A stretch of DNA of 64,000 nt from Paenibacillus pedocola (GCF_031599675.1 NZ_CP134223.1:372001-436000); one strand, 5' to 3'; positions 25,057 to 34,454 are shown, counted from the stretch's first letter. Translations and numbers: made by a program. The notes: a model not told the origin generated them from the letters alone.

Positions 25057-26085
25057 ATGTATCCTAAAGAATTGAACTATACAATGCCCGCGGAATGGGA
25101 CAAGCATGAACGGACCTTCATCTCCTGGCCGGTGCAGGCGTCGATGGTATTTCCGGATAACTATAAAGCAGTAAGCGAAGGCTATACTGAGATTATACAG
25201 GCGATTGCCGAGTTTGAGCCAGTAACAGTTATAGTAAATCCTGAAGAATTGGAAGCGGTCGAGGCTTTGGGCCTTGGATCCAATGTAACGCTTTTGCCGA
25301 TCCGGCATAATGATGCCTGGCTGCGTGATAACGGGCCGACGTTTGTTGCGGCTGGGGACGGGAAGCTCGCCGGTGTGAACTGGAAGTTCAATGCCTGGGG
25401 CGGCAAATATATGCCTTGGGACCTCGATGATGAGGTGGCCCCGCAGATTCTGGAGCAGCTGCAGGTTGAACGGTTTGATGCACCGCTCGTCATGGAGGGA
25501 GGCTCGATCCACACCGATGGTGAAGGAACACTGATTACCACGGAGGAGTGCCTGCTTAATACCAACCGCAATCCCGAGCTTAGCCGCGAAGAAATTGAGG
25601 ATTATGTGCGCAAATTCACTGGTGCAGAGTCGATCATCTGGCTGAAACGCGGTCTTAGCGGCGACGAGACTGACGGACATGTCGATAATATTGCTTGTTT
25701 TGCCGCACCGGGCAAAGTGATTATCCAGGTGTGTGAAGATCCGCAGGACGAGAATTATGAGATTACCCTGGAGAATCTGCGTATTCTGGAGAATGCAGTG
25801 GATGCTAAGGGCCGGAAGCTGGAGATTATCCGGATTGCCCAACCTCCGCGGGTTGATTATGAGGACAGCCGCCTGACGCTCAGCTACTTGAATTTTTATT
25901 TTGTCAACGGCGGCATCATCCTGCCGGTGTTCGGCGGTACGGCTGCAGAGACGGATAAGCTGGCTGAGCAGCAGCTGGCCAAGCTATTCCCTGACCGCAG
26001 AATCCGTACGGTGAACGGTATGGCCGTGATTGGTGAGGGCGGCAATGTGCACTGCACTACCCAGCAGATGCCGGCAAGGAAATAA
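25057..26085 (+). CDS. aguA: agmatine deiminase
   Basis: This 342-residue guanidine-group-modifying enzyme converts agmatine to N-carbamoylputrescine and ammonia. Catalytic features are visible: N-terminal MPAEWDKHERTFISWP, the RHNDAWLRDNGPTF segment, GDETDGHVDN with the catalytic histidine, and GGNVHCTTQQMP with Cys333 near the C-terminus. The next gene encodes the enzyme for the following step, 28 bp downstream, so the two genes make putrescine from agmatine. It starts with ATG behind AGAGGT. Confidence 0.95.
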   Translation: MYPKELNYTMPAEWDKHERTFISWPVQASMVFPDNYKAVSEGYTEIIQAIAEFEPVTVIVNPEELEAVEALGLGSNVTLLPIRHNDAWLRDNGPTFVAAGDGKLAGVNWKFNAWGGKYMPWDLDDEVAPQILEQLQVERFDAPLVMEGGSIHTDGEGTLITTEECLLNTNRNPELSREEIEDYVRKFTGAESIIWLKRGLSGDETDGHVDNIACFAAPGKVIIQVCEDPQDENYEITLENLRILENAVDAKGRKLEIIRIAQPPRVDYEDSRLTLSYLNFYFVNGGIILPVFGGTAAETDKLAEQQLAKLFPDRRIRTVNGMAVIGEGGNVHCTTQQMPARK

Positions 26086-26113
26086 ATGAATTTTGGCAAG
26101 GAGGACTAACAAC

Positions 26114-26989
26114 GTGAGAAAAGTAAAGGTAGCCGCAACACAAATGAGCTGTTCCGGCGACATTGATGAGAATATCCGCAAGGCTGAAGTCCTGGTTAGA
26201 GAAGCGGCATCACAGGGAGCGCAGATTATTTTGCTGCAGGAGCTGTTCGAAACACCGTATTTCTGTCAGAAGGAAAAGTCCGATTATTACGCGTATGCTA
26301 CTGAGCTTGAGCACAACAAAGCCGTGAACCATTTCAAGGCAATCGCCAAAGAGCTGCAGGTAGTGTTGCCCATCAGTTTTTATGAGAAGAAAAACTATGC
26401 GCGTTACAATTCGCTGGCGGTCATTGATGCCGACGGAACCGTAATGGGCAAGTACCGCAAGAGTCATATTCCGGACGGTCCCGGGTACGAGGAGAAGTTC
26501 TACTTCAATCCCGGTGATACCGGCTTTAAGGTATGGAATACCCGCTATGCCAAAATCGGCGTGGGCGTCTGCTGGGACCAGTGGTATCCGGAAGCGGCCA
26601 GAGTGATGAGCCTGATGGGGGCGGAAATTCTGTTCTACCCGACAGCCATCGGTTCAGAGCCGCAGGACGGCTCCATCGATTCTAAGGACCACTGGCAGAC
26701 CTGCATGCTGGGTCATGCGGCGGCGAACCTGATTCCCGTCGTGGCTTCTAACCGGATCGGTGAAGAAACGGACGAGGAATCCAGCATTAACTTTTACGGC
26801 TCCTCGTTCATCGCCGGCCCGCAGGGCAACAAGATTGTCGAAGCCGGGCGGGATGAGCAGGCGGTACTGGTCAGCGAATTCGATCTGGATGCCCTTGAGG
26901 TCGGCCGGATTGAATGGGGGATTTTCCGCGACCGCCGTCCCGAGCTGTACCGGATGATTTCTTCCTATGACGGTGATCTGACGTTTTAA
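26114..26989 (+). CDS. aguB: N-carbamoylputrescine amidase
   Basis: This 291-residue nitrilase-superfamily enzyme splits N-carbamoylputrescine to putrescine, CO2 and ammonia. The Glu-Lys-Cys triad is visible: LLQELFE, YRKSHIPDGPGY and GVGVCWDQWYPE. GTG is taken as start because AAGGAGGA lies 8 bp upstream and the protein then begins MRKVKVAATQMSC, the usual N-terminus. It forms an operon with aguA and is followed by a strong terminator. Confidence 0.95.
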   Translation: MRKVKVAATQMSCSGDIDENIRKAEVLVREAASQGAQIILLQELFETPYFCQKEKSDYYAYATELEHNKAVNHFKAIAKELQVVLPISFYEKKNYARYNSLAVIDADGTVMGKYRKSHIPDGPGYEEKFYFNPGDTGFKVWNTRYAKIGVGVCWDQWYPEAARVMSLMGAEILFYPTAIGSEPQDGSIDSKDHWQTCMLGHAAANLIPVVASNRIGEETDEESSINFYGSSFIAGPQGNKIVEAGRDEQAVLVSEFDLDALEVGRIEWGIFRDRRPELYRMISSYDGDLTF

Positions 26990-27052
26990 AAGATAAGAAT
27001 CTATAGGCTTCACCCCTAAATCGGCCGTCTCTATTGGTCGGCAATGATGCTA

Positions 27053-27085
27053 AAAGGCTATCTCCTCGGAGATAGCCTTTTTTGT
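27053..27085 (+). terminator. terminator of aguAB
   Basis: AAAGGCTATCTCC and GGAGATAGCCTTT form a 13-bp stem with a two-base loop, so part of the stem must open; TTTTTT follows. Confidence 0.88.
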
Positions 27086-27247
27086 GTTCCGGGATTGTCA
27101 GATGCGGGAGGAGTGACAGTAAATGTTACAATCTATTGATAATATGTCATGTAATCTAACACAATAAAGAAAAGTTAATTGTCACCACTGCTTTAATCTG
27201 ATAAAATCTCTTTAAGTATTTTACAAAAACAGTGGGGGGATTGGAGT

Positions 27248-28063
27248 ATGGGGATCGGGAAAAAGTGGGCCATGTCAGCTTTAGCTGCATGTTTCGTGCT
27301 AACGATGGTGGGCTGCGGCTCAAATAACAATGCGGCAAGTAATGGTGCAGCGGGTGAAATGATCAAATTCGCCAGTGACGCCAGCTATGCACCGATGGAG
27401 TATATGGATACGGACACCATCAAGGGCTTTGACATTGATTTCATCAAAGCGGTTATGGAAGAAGCGGGGATTAAATACTCGGTAACCAATACCGGCTGGG
27501 ATACGATGCTTACAAGCGTGAAGCAGGGGACGGAATATCAGGCCGGTCTTTCTTCCGTATCCATCACAGATGAACGCAAGGAAACCTATGACTACTCCAT
27601 TCCTTATTTTGAATCGACGAACATGATCATGGTCAAAGAAGGCAGTGACATTAAGAACGCTCTGGACCTGAAGGATAAAGTGGTAGCGGTTCAGGGGGCT
27701 ACGACAGCCGATGATCTGATGAGCGGAATCATGGGTGTCGACAACGCCAACCTGAAACGCTTTGACAGCAATGCAGTGGCGCTGATGGAGCTGAACAGCG
27801 GCGGAGCCGATGCGGTTGTAGCGGATATTGCCATCGTGAATGAATATATCAAGAACAATCCGAATGAGAAATTGACCGGAATTATTGATAAGGAAAACTT
27901 CGGTTCCGAGTACTACGGCATCCTCTATCCTAAAGGCAGTGAATGGAAAGCCAAGCTCGACCCGGCGATCAAGGCGATCATTGAGAACGGGAAGTATGCG
28001 GAAATCTACAAAACATGGTTCGGGGAAGAGCCGGATACGGCCACTCTTCTGAGCGCGGAGTAA
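27248..28063 (+). CDS. amino-acid ABC transporter substrate-binding lipoprotein
   Basis: This 271-residue family 3 solute-binding protein has a lipoprotein signal peptide ending at a cysteine (TMVGCGS, Cys23). The fold is recognisable from YAPMEYMDTDTIKGFDIDFIKAVMEEAG, SVSITDERKETYDYSIPYFES and KVVAVQGATTADDLM. It should capture a polar amino acid or cystine and deliver it to the permease encoded downstream. A terminator hairpin follows the gene, so more of it than of the membrane components may be made. The exact ligand is not assignable. Confidence 0.9.
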   Translation: MGIGKKWAMSALAACFVLTMVGCGSNNNAASNGAAGEMIKFASDASYAPMEYMDTDTIKGFDIDFIKAVMEEAGIKYSVTNTGWDTMLTSVKQGTEYQAGLSSVSITDERKETYDYSIPYFESTNMIMVKEGSDIKNALDLKDKVVAVQGATTADDLMSGIMGVDNANLKRFDSNAVALMELNSGGADAVVADIAIVNEYIKNNPNEKLTGIIDKENFGSEYYGILYPKGSEWKAKLDPAIKAIIENGKYAEIYKTWFGEEPDTATLLSAE

Positions 28064-28078
28064 GGCGGGGAAACAACA

Positions 28079-28119
28079 AAGCATGCGTAATGATTGCTAT
28101 TGCGCATGCTTCTTTTTTT
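28079..28119 (+). terminator. intra-operon terminator after the binding-protein gene
   Basis: AAGCATGCG and CGCATGCTT form a 9-bp stem (15-base loop) followed by CTTTTTTT. It lies between the binding-protein gene and the permease gene of the same transporter. Confidence 0.8.
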
Positions 28120-28168
28120 GAAGAGAGCAATAGAGAAAGATAGACGCAGAAGAGAAGGGAAGAGTTCT

Positions 28169-28816
28169 ATGGATTTCAGATTTGACATCATCGTTCATTA
28201 TTTACCGGTTTTATTGCGAGGGACACTGTTTACGATCGGCGTATCCATCGTCTCGATTCTGTTCGGCTCGATTCTGGGGCTGGGCATCGGATTCGGCAAA
28301 ATGGCGCCAAAGGCCATCTTCCGCTGGCCCTTTCATTCTTACATTAACTTTTTCCGGGGGACGCCGCTGTATGTGCAGATTCTGATCGTACACTTTGGGG
28401 TGATTCCTGCTTTTTACGGTACGACTAATGTGCTTCTGACTTCGTTTGTGGCGCTTTCACTGAACTCGGCCGCTTATTCCGCCGAGATTTTCCGTGCAGG
28501 TATCCAGTCTATCGATCCCGGGCAGCGTGAAGCGGCCTTATCGCTTGGAATGACCAAATGGCAGGCCATGCGCTTTATTATTTTGCCGCAGGCGATCAAA
28601 CGGATGGTTCCGGCGTTCGGGAATGAATTTATTGTTCTGGTCAAGGATTCCTCTCTGCTGGCGCTGGTAGCTGCCCCTGAAATCATGTACTGGAGCAACA
28701 CGATGAAGGGCCAATATCTGCGGATCTGGGAACCGTATCTGACTGCTGCCCTGATCTATTTCATCCTTACCTATTCCCTCAGCAAGCTGCTCAATTATAT
28801 CGAACGGAAGGTGTAA
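28169..28816 (+). CDS. amino-acid ABC transporter permease
   Basis: This 215-residue HisMQ-type permease begins MDFRFDIIVHYLPVLLRGTLFTIGVSIVSI, with the typical FFRGTPLYVQI motif and EAALSLGMTKWQAMRFIILPQAIKR as the ATPase-contact loop. About five transmembrane segments are evident. The ATG with AAGGGA upstream is preferred over an earlier in-frame ATG, which lies inside the terminator tail. It probably works as a homodimer with the ATPase encoded 6 bp downstream. Confidence 0.92.
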   Translation: MDFRFDIIVHYLPVLLRGTLFTIGVSIVSILFGSILGLGIGFGKMAPKAIFRWPFHSYINFFRGTPLYVQILIVHFGVIPAFYGTTNVLLTSFVALSLNSAAYSAEIFRAGIQSIDPGQREAALSLGMTKWQAMRFIILPQAIKRMVPAFGNEFIVLVKDSSLLALVAAPEIMYWSNTMKGQYLRIWEPYLTAALIYFILTYSLSKLLNYIERKV

Positions 28817-28822
28817 GTTCAT

Positions 28823-29554
28823 ATGGAGCCTATTATTTCAGTAAGACATTTGCATAAATCCTTCGGAGCCCACAGGGTGCTGACGGATATTAACGTGGAT
28901 ATTCACAGCCGGGAGGTTGTGGTGGTAATCGGACCTTCGGGTTCGGGCAAATCGACCTTTTTGCGCTGTCTCAATTTGCTGGAGCAGCCGCAGGACGGCG
29001 ATATCATTATTGAAGGCACTTCCTTGATGGCCAAAAGCACAAGGATTAACGATATCCGTACAGAGGTTGGCATGGTGTTCCAGCAGTTCAATCTGTTTCC
29101 GCACAAGAAGGTCATCGAGAATATTATGCTGGCACCGATGCAGGTCCGTAAGTGGCCCGAGGACAAGGCGCGGCAGAAGGCACTGGAGCTGCTGCAGAAG
29201 GTAGGTTTAAGCGAAAAGGCAGAGATGTACCCCGCTTCTCTCTCCGGGGGGCAGTCACAGCGTGTAGCGATCGCCCGGGCGCTTGCCATGGAGCCGAAGA
29301 TCATGCTCTTTGACGAGCCGACGTCGGCGCTGGATCCGGAAATGGTCGGCGAAGTGCTTGCCGTAATGAAGGATTTGGCCCGTGAGGGAATGACTATGGT
29401 TGTGGTTACCCATGAGATGGGCTTTGCCCGCGAAGTAGGGGACCGGGTGCTGTTTATGGAGCAGGGGATTGTTGTGGAGGAAGATGCGCCGGAGCGGTTG
29501 TTCGGCAATCCGTCACATGAGCGTACCAGGGAATTTTTGTCGAAGGTTCTGTGA
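28823..29554 (+). CDS. amino-acid ABC transporter ATP-binding protein, GlnQ type
   Basis: This 243-residue ATPase has Walker [11 protein letters not shown]-loop [17 protein letters not shown], signature [15 protein letters not shown], Walker [21 protein letters not shown] and switch [12 protein letters not shown]. These are the textbook features of polar-amino-acid importers. It completes the three-gene transporter, starting just after the permease stop with a GGAAGGTG ribosome site. Confidence 0.93.
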   Translation: MEPIISVRHLHKSFGAHRVLTDINVDIHSREVVVVIGPSGSGKSTFLRCLNLLEQPQDGDIIIEGTSLMAKSTRINDIRTEVGMVFQQFNLFPHKKVIENIMLAPMQVRKWPEDKARQKALELLQKVGLSEKAEMYPASLSGGQSQRVAIARALAMEPKIMLFDEPTSALDPEMVGEVLAVMKDLAREGMTMVVVTHEMGFAREVGDRVLFMEQGIVVEEDAPERLFGNPSHERTREFLSKVL

Positions 29555-29708
29555 AAATCTGGCAAACTAGAATATTACATTTCAATCGGTTATATTAGAA
29601 GAGTAGGCGGGAGTGTCGATGAATACACCAGATATCTGTCGAAAGACGGAGGGGAGGCTCTCTAATATCTTTAGTTATCATAACTTATAATGATAGAAGG
29701 AGAATACG

Positions 29709-30155
29709 ATGAGCACATTTAAAAATTGGCTGAACACAACTAAAAGCGGACTGACTGAACAGGTTAAGAAATTTAAAAATAAAGATTTCATGAATGCGGT
29801 CGTTGCGGGCTGCGCTTTAGTGGCTGCTGCAGACGGCAAGATTGAAGAGGCTGAGAAGAACAAAATGGCCGGATACATGAACCTCAGTAACGAACTCAAG
29901 GTATTTGATATGAGAGATGTCATTACCCAGTTTAACTTCTATGTCAGCAATTTCGAATTCTCCCCGGAGATCGGCAAACAGGAAGCGCTCAAGTCCATCG
30001 CTAAATTTAGCGGCAAACCGGAAATCGGCCGCGTCATTGTAGGAGTATGCTCTGCCATCGGGGCGGCTGACGGTGATTTTGATGAGCAAGAAAAGGCTGT
30101 TGTACGGAATATCTGCAGTGTGCTGGGACTCAGTCCAAGCGAATTCAGCCTCTAA
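29709..30155 (+). CDS. terB: TerB family tellurite-resistance protein
   Basis: This 148-residue all-helical protein has paired acidic segments of the TerB fold: VAAADGKIEEAEKNKMAGYM in the N-terminal half and SAIGAADGDFDEQEKAVVRNICSVLGLS in the C-terminal half. TerB proteins bind metal at the membrane side and are part of Ter stress systems. It opens a 12-kb run of Ter genes on the same strand. It is separated from the first terD by 124 bp containing an ECF-type promoter, so it may have its own transcript. Confidence 0.88.
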   Translation: MSTFKNWLNTTKSGLTEQVKKFKNKDFMNAVVAGCALVAAADGKIEEAEKNKMAGYMNLSNELKVFDMRDVITQFNFYVSNFEFSPEIGKQEALKSIAKFSGKPEIGRVIVGVCSAIGAADGDFDEQEKAVVRNICSVLGLSPSEFSL

Positions 30156-30184
30156 GGCCTGCTGGATATTTGCCATTAATTCGA

Positions 30185-30212
30185 TGAAACGAAACAGGTT
30201 CTTGACCGTATC
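30185..30212 (+). promoter_or_regulatory. ECF sigma (SigW-type) promoter for the terD genes
   Basis: TGAAAC and CGTATC are separated by exactly 16 bp, the arrangement of SigW/SigM-class ECF promoters. The B. subtilis yceC-yceD-yceE (terD) operon is under ECF control, which agrees with this reading. It lies about 68 bp before the first terD start. Confidence 0.7.
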
Positions 30213-30279
30213 ACTGATATAACATCCTCATGCTAGACTTACAGGCTGTGATTCTTTTCGGAAACGGAGGTACTTGAAA

Positions 30280-30876
30280 TTGGCTGGAATTAATCTGGTA
30301 AAAGGTCAGAAGATTGATTTAACTAAAGGTAATGCCGGGCTGTCGAATGTCATTGTAGGTTTGGGCTGGGACCCCGCCGAGCCTGCCCGCGGGTTCTTCG
30401 GTGTGAAGAAACAGGCGAATGTGGACTGCGATGCCTCAGCACTGCTGCTAAGTGAGAACGGCAAGCTGGTCAATAAAACAAATCTTGTATGCTTCCACAA
30501 CAAACAGAATCCGAACAATTCGGTTGTTCACTCCGGGGACAACCTGACCGGTGACGGTGATGGAGACGACGAACAGATCATGGTCAATCTGAAGGCGATC
30601 CCTTCCGATGTGCACAAGGTTCTGGTTGTGGTTAATATTTATGATGCCGTCAACCGCAAGCAGGATTTCGGAATGATCAAATCCGCGTACATCCGTATCA
30701 TGAATGCTGCAGGCAGCGGCGAGCTGGTCCGGTTTAATCTGACGGATAATTACACAGGCTTTACGGCGCTTATCTGCGGGGAGCTTTACCGCCATGGCGA
30801 GGAATGGAAATTCGCGGCGATCGGTGAAGGATCCCATGCAGCACATATTAATCAACTGGCTGAACGATACATCTAA
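30280..30876 (+). CDS. TerD family protein (first, divergent copy)
   Basis: This 198-residue TerD fold protein has the N-terminal [16 protein letters not shown] and the calcium-binding-type acidic loop [14 protein letters not shown]. It differs from its two neighbours by the segment [16 protein letters not shown] in place of GGKDFDLD, resembling the TerA-type variant, so one of its metal sites may differ. TTG at 30280 is taken as start, 9 bp after ACGGAGG; a TTG two codons earlier would be too close. It is first in the terD gene block. Confidence 0.87.
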   Translation: MAGINLVKGQKIDLTKGNAGLSNVIVGLGWDPAEPARGFFGVKKQANVDCDASALLLSENGKLVNKTNLVCFHNKQNPNNSVVHSGDNLTGDGDGDDEQIMVNLKAIPSDVHKVLVVVNIYDAVNRKQDFGMIKSAYIRIMNAAGSGELVRFNLTDNYTGFTALICGELYRHGEEWKFAAIGEGSHAAHINQLAERYI

Positions 30877-30902
30877 ATCTAATAGAAGAGAGGTTTCTAC
30901 TC

Positions 30903-31478
30903 ATGGCGATTAATTTATCTAAGGGACAAAAGATTGATTTGACGAAATCCAATCCAGGCTTGACCAAAATTACAGTCGGCCTTGGCTGGGATACCAACAA
31001 ATATGACGGCGGCAAGGATTTTGACCTTGACGTGTCCGTATTTTTGACCAATGCAAGCGGCAAGGTTGCTAAAGAGACCAACTTCATCTTCTTTAACAAT
31101 AAGCAGAATGAGAATGGTTCGGTAATTCATACCGGAGATAACCGCACCGGCGACGGCGAAGGCGATGATGAGCAGATTCAAGTGGATCTTCCCAATATCC
31201 CGGCTGACGTGGAGAAGATTGCCTTCACGATCACCATCTATGAAGCTGAGCAAAGAAGCCAGAACTTCGGACAGGTATCCCGCTCGTATGTACGCATCCT
31301 GAACGAAGCCAACGGTGAAGAATTGATCCGGTTCGACCTCGGGGAAGACTTCTCCATTGAAACCGGCGTAGTTGTCGGCGAATTGTACCGCAATGCCGGC
31401 GAATGGAAATTCAGCGCAATTGGCAGCGGCTACAAGGACGGCCTGGCTGGCCTTACCCGTGATTACGGATTGCAATAA
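30903..31478 (+). CDS. terD: TerD family protein (second copy)
   Basis: This 191-residue canonical TerD begins [23 protein letters not shown], with [20 protein letters not shown] and [18 protein letters not shown] carrying the two calcium sites. It is a soluble beta-sandwich protein that binds Ca2+ and is associated with tellurite, colicin and phage resistance phenotypes and with general stress. It is about 66% similar by eye to the next copy, suggesting tandem duplication. AGAGGT precedes the ATG. Confidence 0.92.
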   Translation: MAINLSKGQKIDLTKSNPGLTKITVGLGWDTNKYDGGKDFDLDVSVFLTNASGKVAKETNFIFFNNKQNENGSVIHTGDNRTGDGEGDDEQIQVDLPNIPADVEKIAFTITIYEAEQRSQNFGQVSRSYVRILNEANGEELIRFDLGEDFSIETGVVVGELYRNAGEWKFSAIGSGYKDGLAGLTRDYGLQ

Positions 31479-31501
31479 ATCAGGAAAGAAGGTATTAGCC
31501 A

Positions 31502-32083
31502 GTGACAATCAGTCTTTCCAAAGGACAGCGGATCGATCTTACTAAGACCAATCCGGGTCTGACGAAAGTGGTAGCAGGGCTAGGCTGGGATACGAACAAA
31601 TATAGCGGAGGCAAAGACTTTGACCTGGATGCTTCAGCATTCCTGCTGCATGAGGACGGCAAGGCTAAGGGTGAAGATGACTTCGTATTTTATAACAACC
31701 CGAACGGTGGCGCAGGCTCCGTAACGCATTCTGGCGATAACCGTACAGGTGCAGGCGATGGGGATGACGAGCAGGTGCTTATTGATTTCAGCAAAGTGCC
31801 TGCACATATCCAGCGTATTGGGGTTACGGTAACCATTTATGACTATGAAGCACGCGGCCAGAATTTCGGACAGGTATCCAATGCGTTCGTGCGTGTAGTC
31901 GATGCCGGTAATGACCGCGAAATTCTGCGTTATGATCTCGGCGAGGATTTTTCAACCGAGACGGCAGTAGTATTCTGCGAGTTTTACCGTCATGGTGCGG
32001 ACTGGAAATTCCAGGCGGTGGGCAGCGGCTTTACCGGCGGTCTCAGCGCATTATGCAGAAACTACGGGCTGGATGCGCAATAG
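31502..32083 (+). CDS. terD: TerD family protein (third copy)
   Basis: This 193-residue canonical TerD begins [20 protein letters not shown], and [19 protein letters not shown] and [18 protein letters not shown] form the conserved acidic loops. The start is GTG, preceded by AAAGAAGG 10 bp away. A hairpin with a T-run follows and may reduce transcription into the next gene. Tandem terD copies may form complexes with each other and with TerA/TerC. Confidence 0.92.
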   Translation: MTISLSKGQRIDLTKTNPGLTKVVAGLGWDTNKYSGGKDFDLDASAFLLHEDGKAKGEDDFVFYNNPNGGAGSVTHSGDNRTGAGDGDDEQVLIDFSKVPAHIQRIGVTVTIYDYEARGQNFGQVSNAFVRVVDAGNDREILRYDLGEDFSTETAVVFCEFYRHGADWKFQAVGSGFTGGLSALCRNYGLDAQ

Positions 32084-32100
32084 CAGCATTAGTCGGCTTC

Positions 32101-32135
32101 AAAGGCGGGATCCTCGGTGATCCTGCCCTTTTTAT
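32101..32135 (+). terminator. internal terminator in the ter gene block
   Basis: A stem of about 12 bp with one bulge (AAAGGCGGGATC/GATCCTGCCCTTT) ends in TTTTTAT. It lies between the third terD and the TerD-TerA fusion gene. Confidence 0.65.
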
Positions 32136-32176
32136 ACATGAAAGCTATTAGTTAAAGGTCAAAGGTGGCTTAACCA

Positions 32177-33472
32177 ATGAGCGTAGAAGCAGTGAAAGGT
32201 CAGAAGGTCGATCTGACCCGCGGAAACCCCGGACTTAAATCTCTGATCGTAGAGATCGGCTGGCGTGCTCCGGCATCAATGGAAATTGATGCTTCTGCTT
32301 TTTTACTGGGAGCACAGGCAAAAGTAAGCAGCGACGAGGATCTGATCTTCTATAATAATCCTGTTACACCTTATATCAGCTATAAGGATATACCGGTTGC
32401 CGAATCAAGCGGCCTAAAGCACTTCGAAATCGAACTGGACAAGGTCCCCACTGAAACAATGAGGATCGCATTTGCAATTACACTTTATAACGGTGAGAGC
32501 CGAAATCAGATGTTCGGGCAAATGGGAGATGCTCATTGCCGGATTCTGAACCGGGCAACCGGGGAAGAAATCATGCGATGTAATCTTGGAAATCATTTCT
32601 CTGTGGAAACGGCTGTTGTAGTAGGAGAATTATATAGATATAACAGTGATTGGAAATTCAGCGCTATTGTAGCTGGTTTTGATGGCGGGCTTAAGGCGTT
32701 ATGCGGTAACTATGGCATTGAGGTGGAGGACGAGCCTGCTTCCCCTGAACCGAAGGGTCCGGGAACATCTCCTGAGCTGAAGCCGGCCTCTAGGGCTGGG
32801 ACTGCTCCGCCATCTCCGTCAGTACCCGTACCGCCGGCCCTGGCAGACAGTGCTCCCGCGCCAGCGCTGAATCTCAATCTGAAGAAGATTGAACTGAAGA
32901 AAAAAGGCGATTCGATTAATCTGAAGAAATCTGCCGCCGGTCTTGGGGAAGTGCTTATTAATCTGAACTGGAACCAGCGGCAAGGCGGAGGATTGTTCGG
33001 CCGCAAGGGCGGCATAGATTTAGACCTCGCTTGCCTGTATGAATTGAAGGATGGAAGAAAAGGTGTTGTTCAGGCACTGGGCAATGCTTTTGGCAATCTT
33101 CAGCAGCCGCCTTATGTGATGCTGGATGGCGATGACCGCACCGGTTCCGTGAAATCAGGCGAGAATCTGCGGATCAACGGCAGTAGGGTTGCCGAGATCA
33201 GACGGGTCCTGATCTTTGCTTTTATCTATCAGGGAGTGACCCATTGGTCTGAAGCAGATGGTGTTGTTACGATTCATCAAGGCGATGGACCGGATATTAT
33301 CGTGAATCTGGACGAGCATAACAACCGCAAAGGGATGTGTGCGATTGCGCTTATACAGAACGTCGGTGATGAAACATTCAGTATTGAGCGGCTCGTGCAG
33401 TATTTCAGCGGCCATAAGGATATGGATCAGGCCTATGGATGGGGATTGCGCTGGGTAGCGGGCAGCAAATAA
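32177..33472 (+). CDS. TerD-TerA fusion protein
   Basis: A 431-residue two-domain protein. Residues 1-180 form a TerD domain (VKGQKVDLTRGNPGLKSLIVEIGW, EIDASAFLL) whose acidic calcium loop is degraded to NNPVTPYISYKDIPVAESS. A proline/alanine-rich linker (about 185-235) leads to a TerA-like domain (SINLKKSAAGLGEVLINLNW, FGRKGGIDLDLACLYEL, LDGDDRTGSVKSGENLRI) that keeps the acidic loop. The C-terminal GWGLRWVAGSK is typical of TerA. The N-terminal domain has probably lost one metal site. AAAGGTGG precedes the ATG. Confidence 0.85.
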   Translation: MSVEAVKGQKVDLTRGNPGLKSLIVEIGWRAPASMEIDASAFLLGAQAKVSSDEDLIFYNNPVTPYISYKDIPVAESSGLKHFEIELDKVPTETMRIAFAITLYNGESRNQMFGQMGDAHCRILNRATGEEIMRCNLGNHFSVETAVVVGELYRYNSDWKFSAIVAGFDGGLKALCGNYGIEVEDEPASPEPKGPGTSPELKPASRAGTAPPSPSVPVPPALADSAPAPALNLNLKKIELKKKGDSINLKKSAAGLGEVLINLNWNQRQGGGLFGRKGGIDLDLACLYELKDGRKGVVQALGNAFGNLQQPPYVMLDGDDRTGSVKSGENLRINGSRVAEIRRVLIFAFIYQGVTHWSEADGVVTIHQGDGPDIIVNLDEHNNRKGMCAIALIQNVGDETFSIERLVQYFSGHKDMDQAYGWGLRWVAGSK

Positions 33473-33499
33473 TTTTATTTTCCGGAGGCGCAAAGCGAG

Positions 33500-34243
33500 A
33501 TGGATTGGTTTAGTGATTTTTTTAGAAGCATCAGTGATAATTATGGACATTTCTTTTCTTGGAGTGATATAGCCGGAACGCTTTCTGACCCGGTGAGCTG
33601 GGGAATTATCGGCAGTCTGGTCCTGCTGGAAGGGCTGCTCTCCGCCGATAACGCACTTGTGCTTGCGGTCATGGTCCGGCATTTGCCGAAGGAACAGCAG
33701 AAGAAGGCGTTGTTTTACGGGATTCTGGGAGCTTATTTGTTCAGATTCCTGGCCATTGGCCTGGGGACGTATTTAATTGAATTTACACTCGTCAAAGTTC
33801 TGGGTGCCCTGTACCTCTTTTACATTGCTTATAAAGGATTATTTAAAGGCGGCGGAGAAGAAGGGCATACGGAGAACAAAGGCACCTCTTTCTGGAAGAC
33901 GGTACTCCTTGTTGAATTAATGGATATTGCTTTCAGTATTGACAGTGTTATTGCAGCCTTCGGTCTAAGCAGTGAAGTATGGGTGCTCTTCCTGGGCGGT
34001 ATTCTCGGCGTACTCATGATGCGTGGCGTAGCCCAGGTGTTCCTGAAGCTGATTGCCAGATTCCCGGAATTGGAGCAGGCCGCATTCCTGCTCATTGCCA
34101 TTATTGCCGCTAAGATGCTTGCCGGAGCCTTTGGATTTGAAATGCCGCATGTGGTGTTCTTTACCATTCTGATTGCGGTCTTTGTGGGTACCATTCTGTA
34201 CAGTTCCGCGAAGAAAAAGAAGGAAATCGACAAAGAAGCCTAA
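33500..34243 (+). CDS. terC: TerC family membrane protein
   Basis: This 247-residue membrane protein has about seven hydrophobic segments. Acidic residues within membrane segments (SADNALVLAVMVRHLP and LVELMDIAFSIDSVIAAF) mark TerC, a putative metal exporter or sensor that binds TerB and TerD-type proteins at the membrane. CGGAGG lies before the ATG. A 211-bp gap with hairpins follows before the next gene, so it may end one transcript. Confidence 0.92.
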   Translation: MDWFSDFFRSISDNYGHFFSWSDIAGTLSDPVSWGIIGSLVLLEGLLSADNALVLAVMVRHLPKEQQKKALFYGILGAYLFRFLAIGLGTYLIEFTLVKVLGALYLFYIAYKGLFKGGGEEGHTENKGTSFWKTVLLVELMDIAFSIDSVIAAFGLSSEVWVLFLGGILGVLMMRGVAQVFLKLIARFPELEQAAFLLIAIIAAKMLAGAFGFEMPHVVFFTILIAVFVGTILYSSAKKKKEIDKEA

Positions 34244-34254
34244 TAGTCACAGCA

Positions 34255-34378
34255 GTTTTGTAGGGAGGGAAACCTCCACAGGGAAGGTGGAGTACTCCTC
34301 CCGGGTAATCGTATATGTAGTAGCTTGGCCTTTGCTTGTATTGGAGAAAGCCGGAAGCCGTCCCCGATAGGACGGCTT
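34255..34378 (+). ncRNA. candidate structured leader between terC and the aldolase gene
   Basis: GGGAGG (34263-34268) pairs with CCTCCC (34297-34302) and encloses CTCCAC/GTGGAG (34274-34279/34287-34292). A second perfect hairpin AAGCCGTCC/GGACGGCTT (34355-34378) follows, flanked by CCGG...CCGG. No T-run directly follows it, and no known riboswitch class was recognised. It may be a structured 5' leader or a processing site. Unproven. Confidence 0.4.
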
Positions 34379-34454
34379 AACCGGTTCTGCAGCTCTCTAT
34401 AAGGAGAGGCTATTCTTTTTTTGAAATAGAAGGATGATTTAGGGGGAACGGCCT

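Noticed and set aside
34255..34378. yybP-ykoY manganese riboswitch, often found with terC
   Set aside because: The conserved internal-loop sequences are missing and the region lies after terC, not before it.
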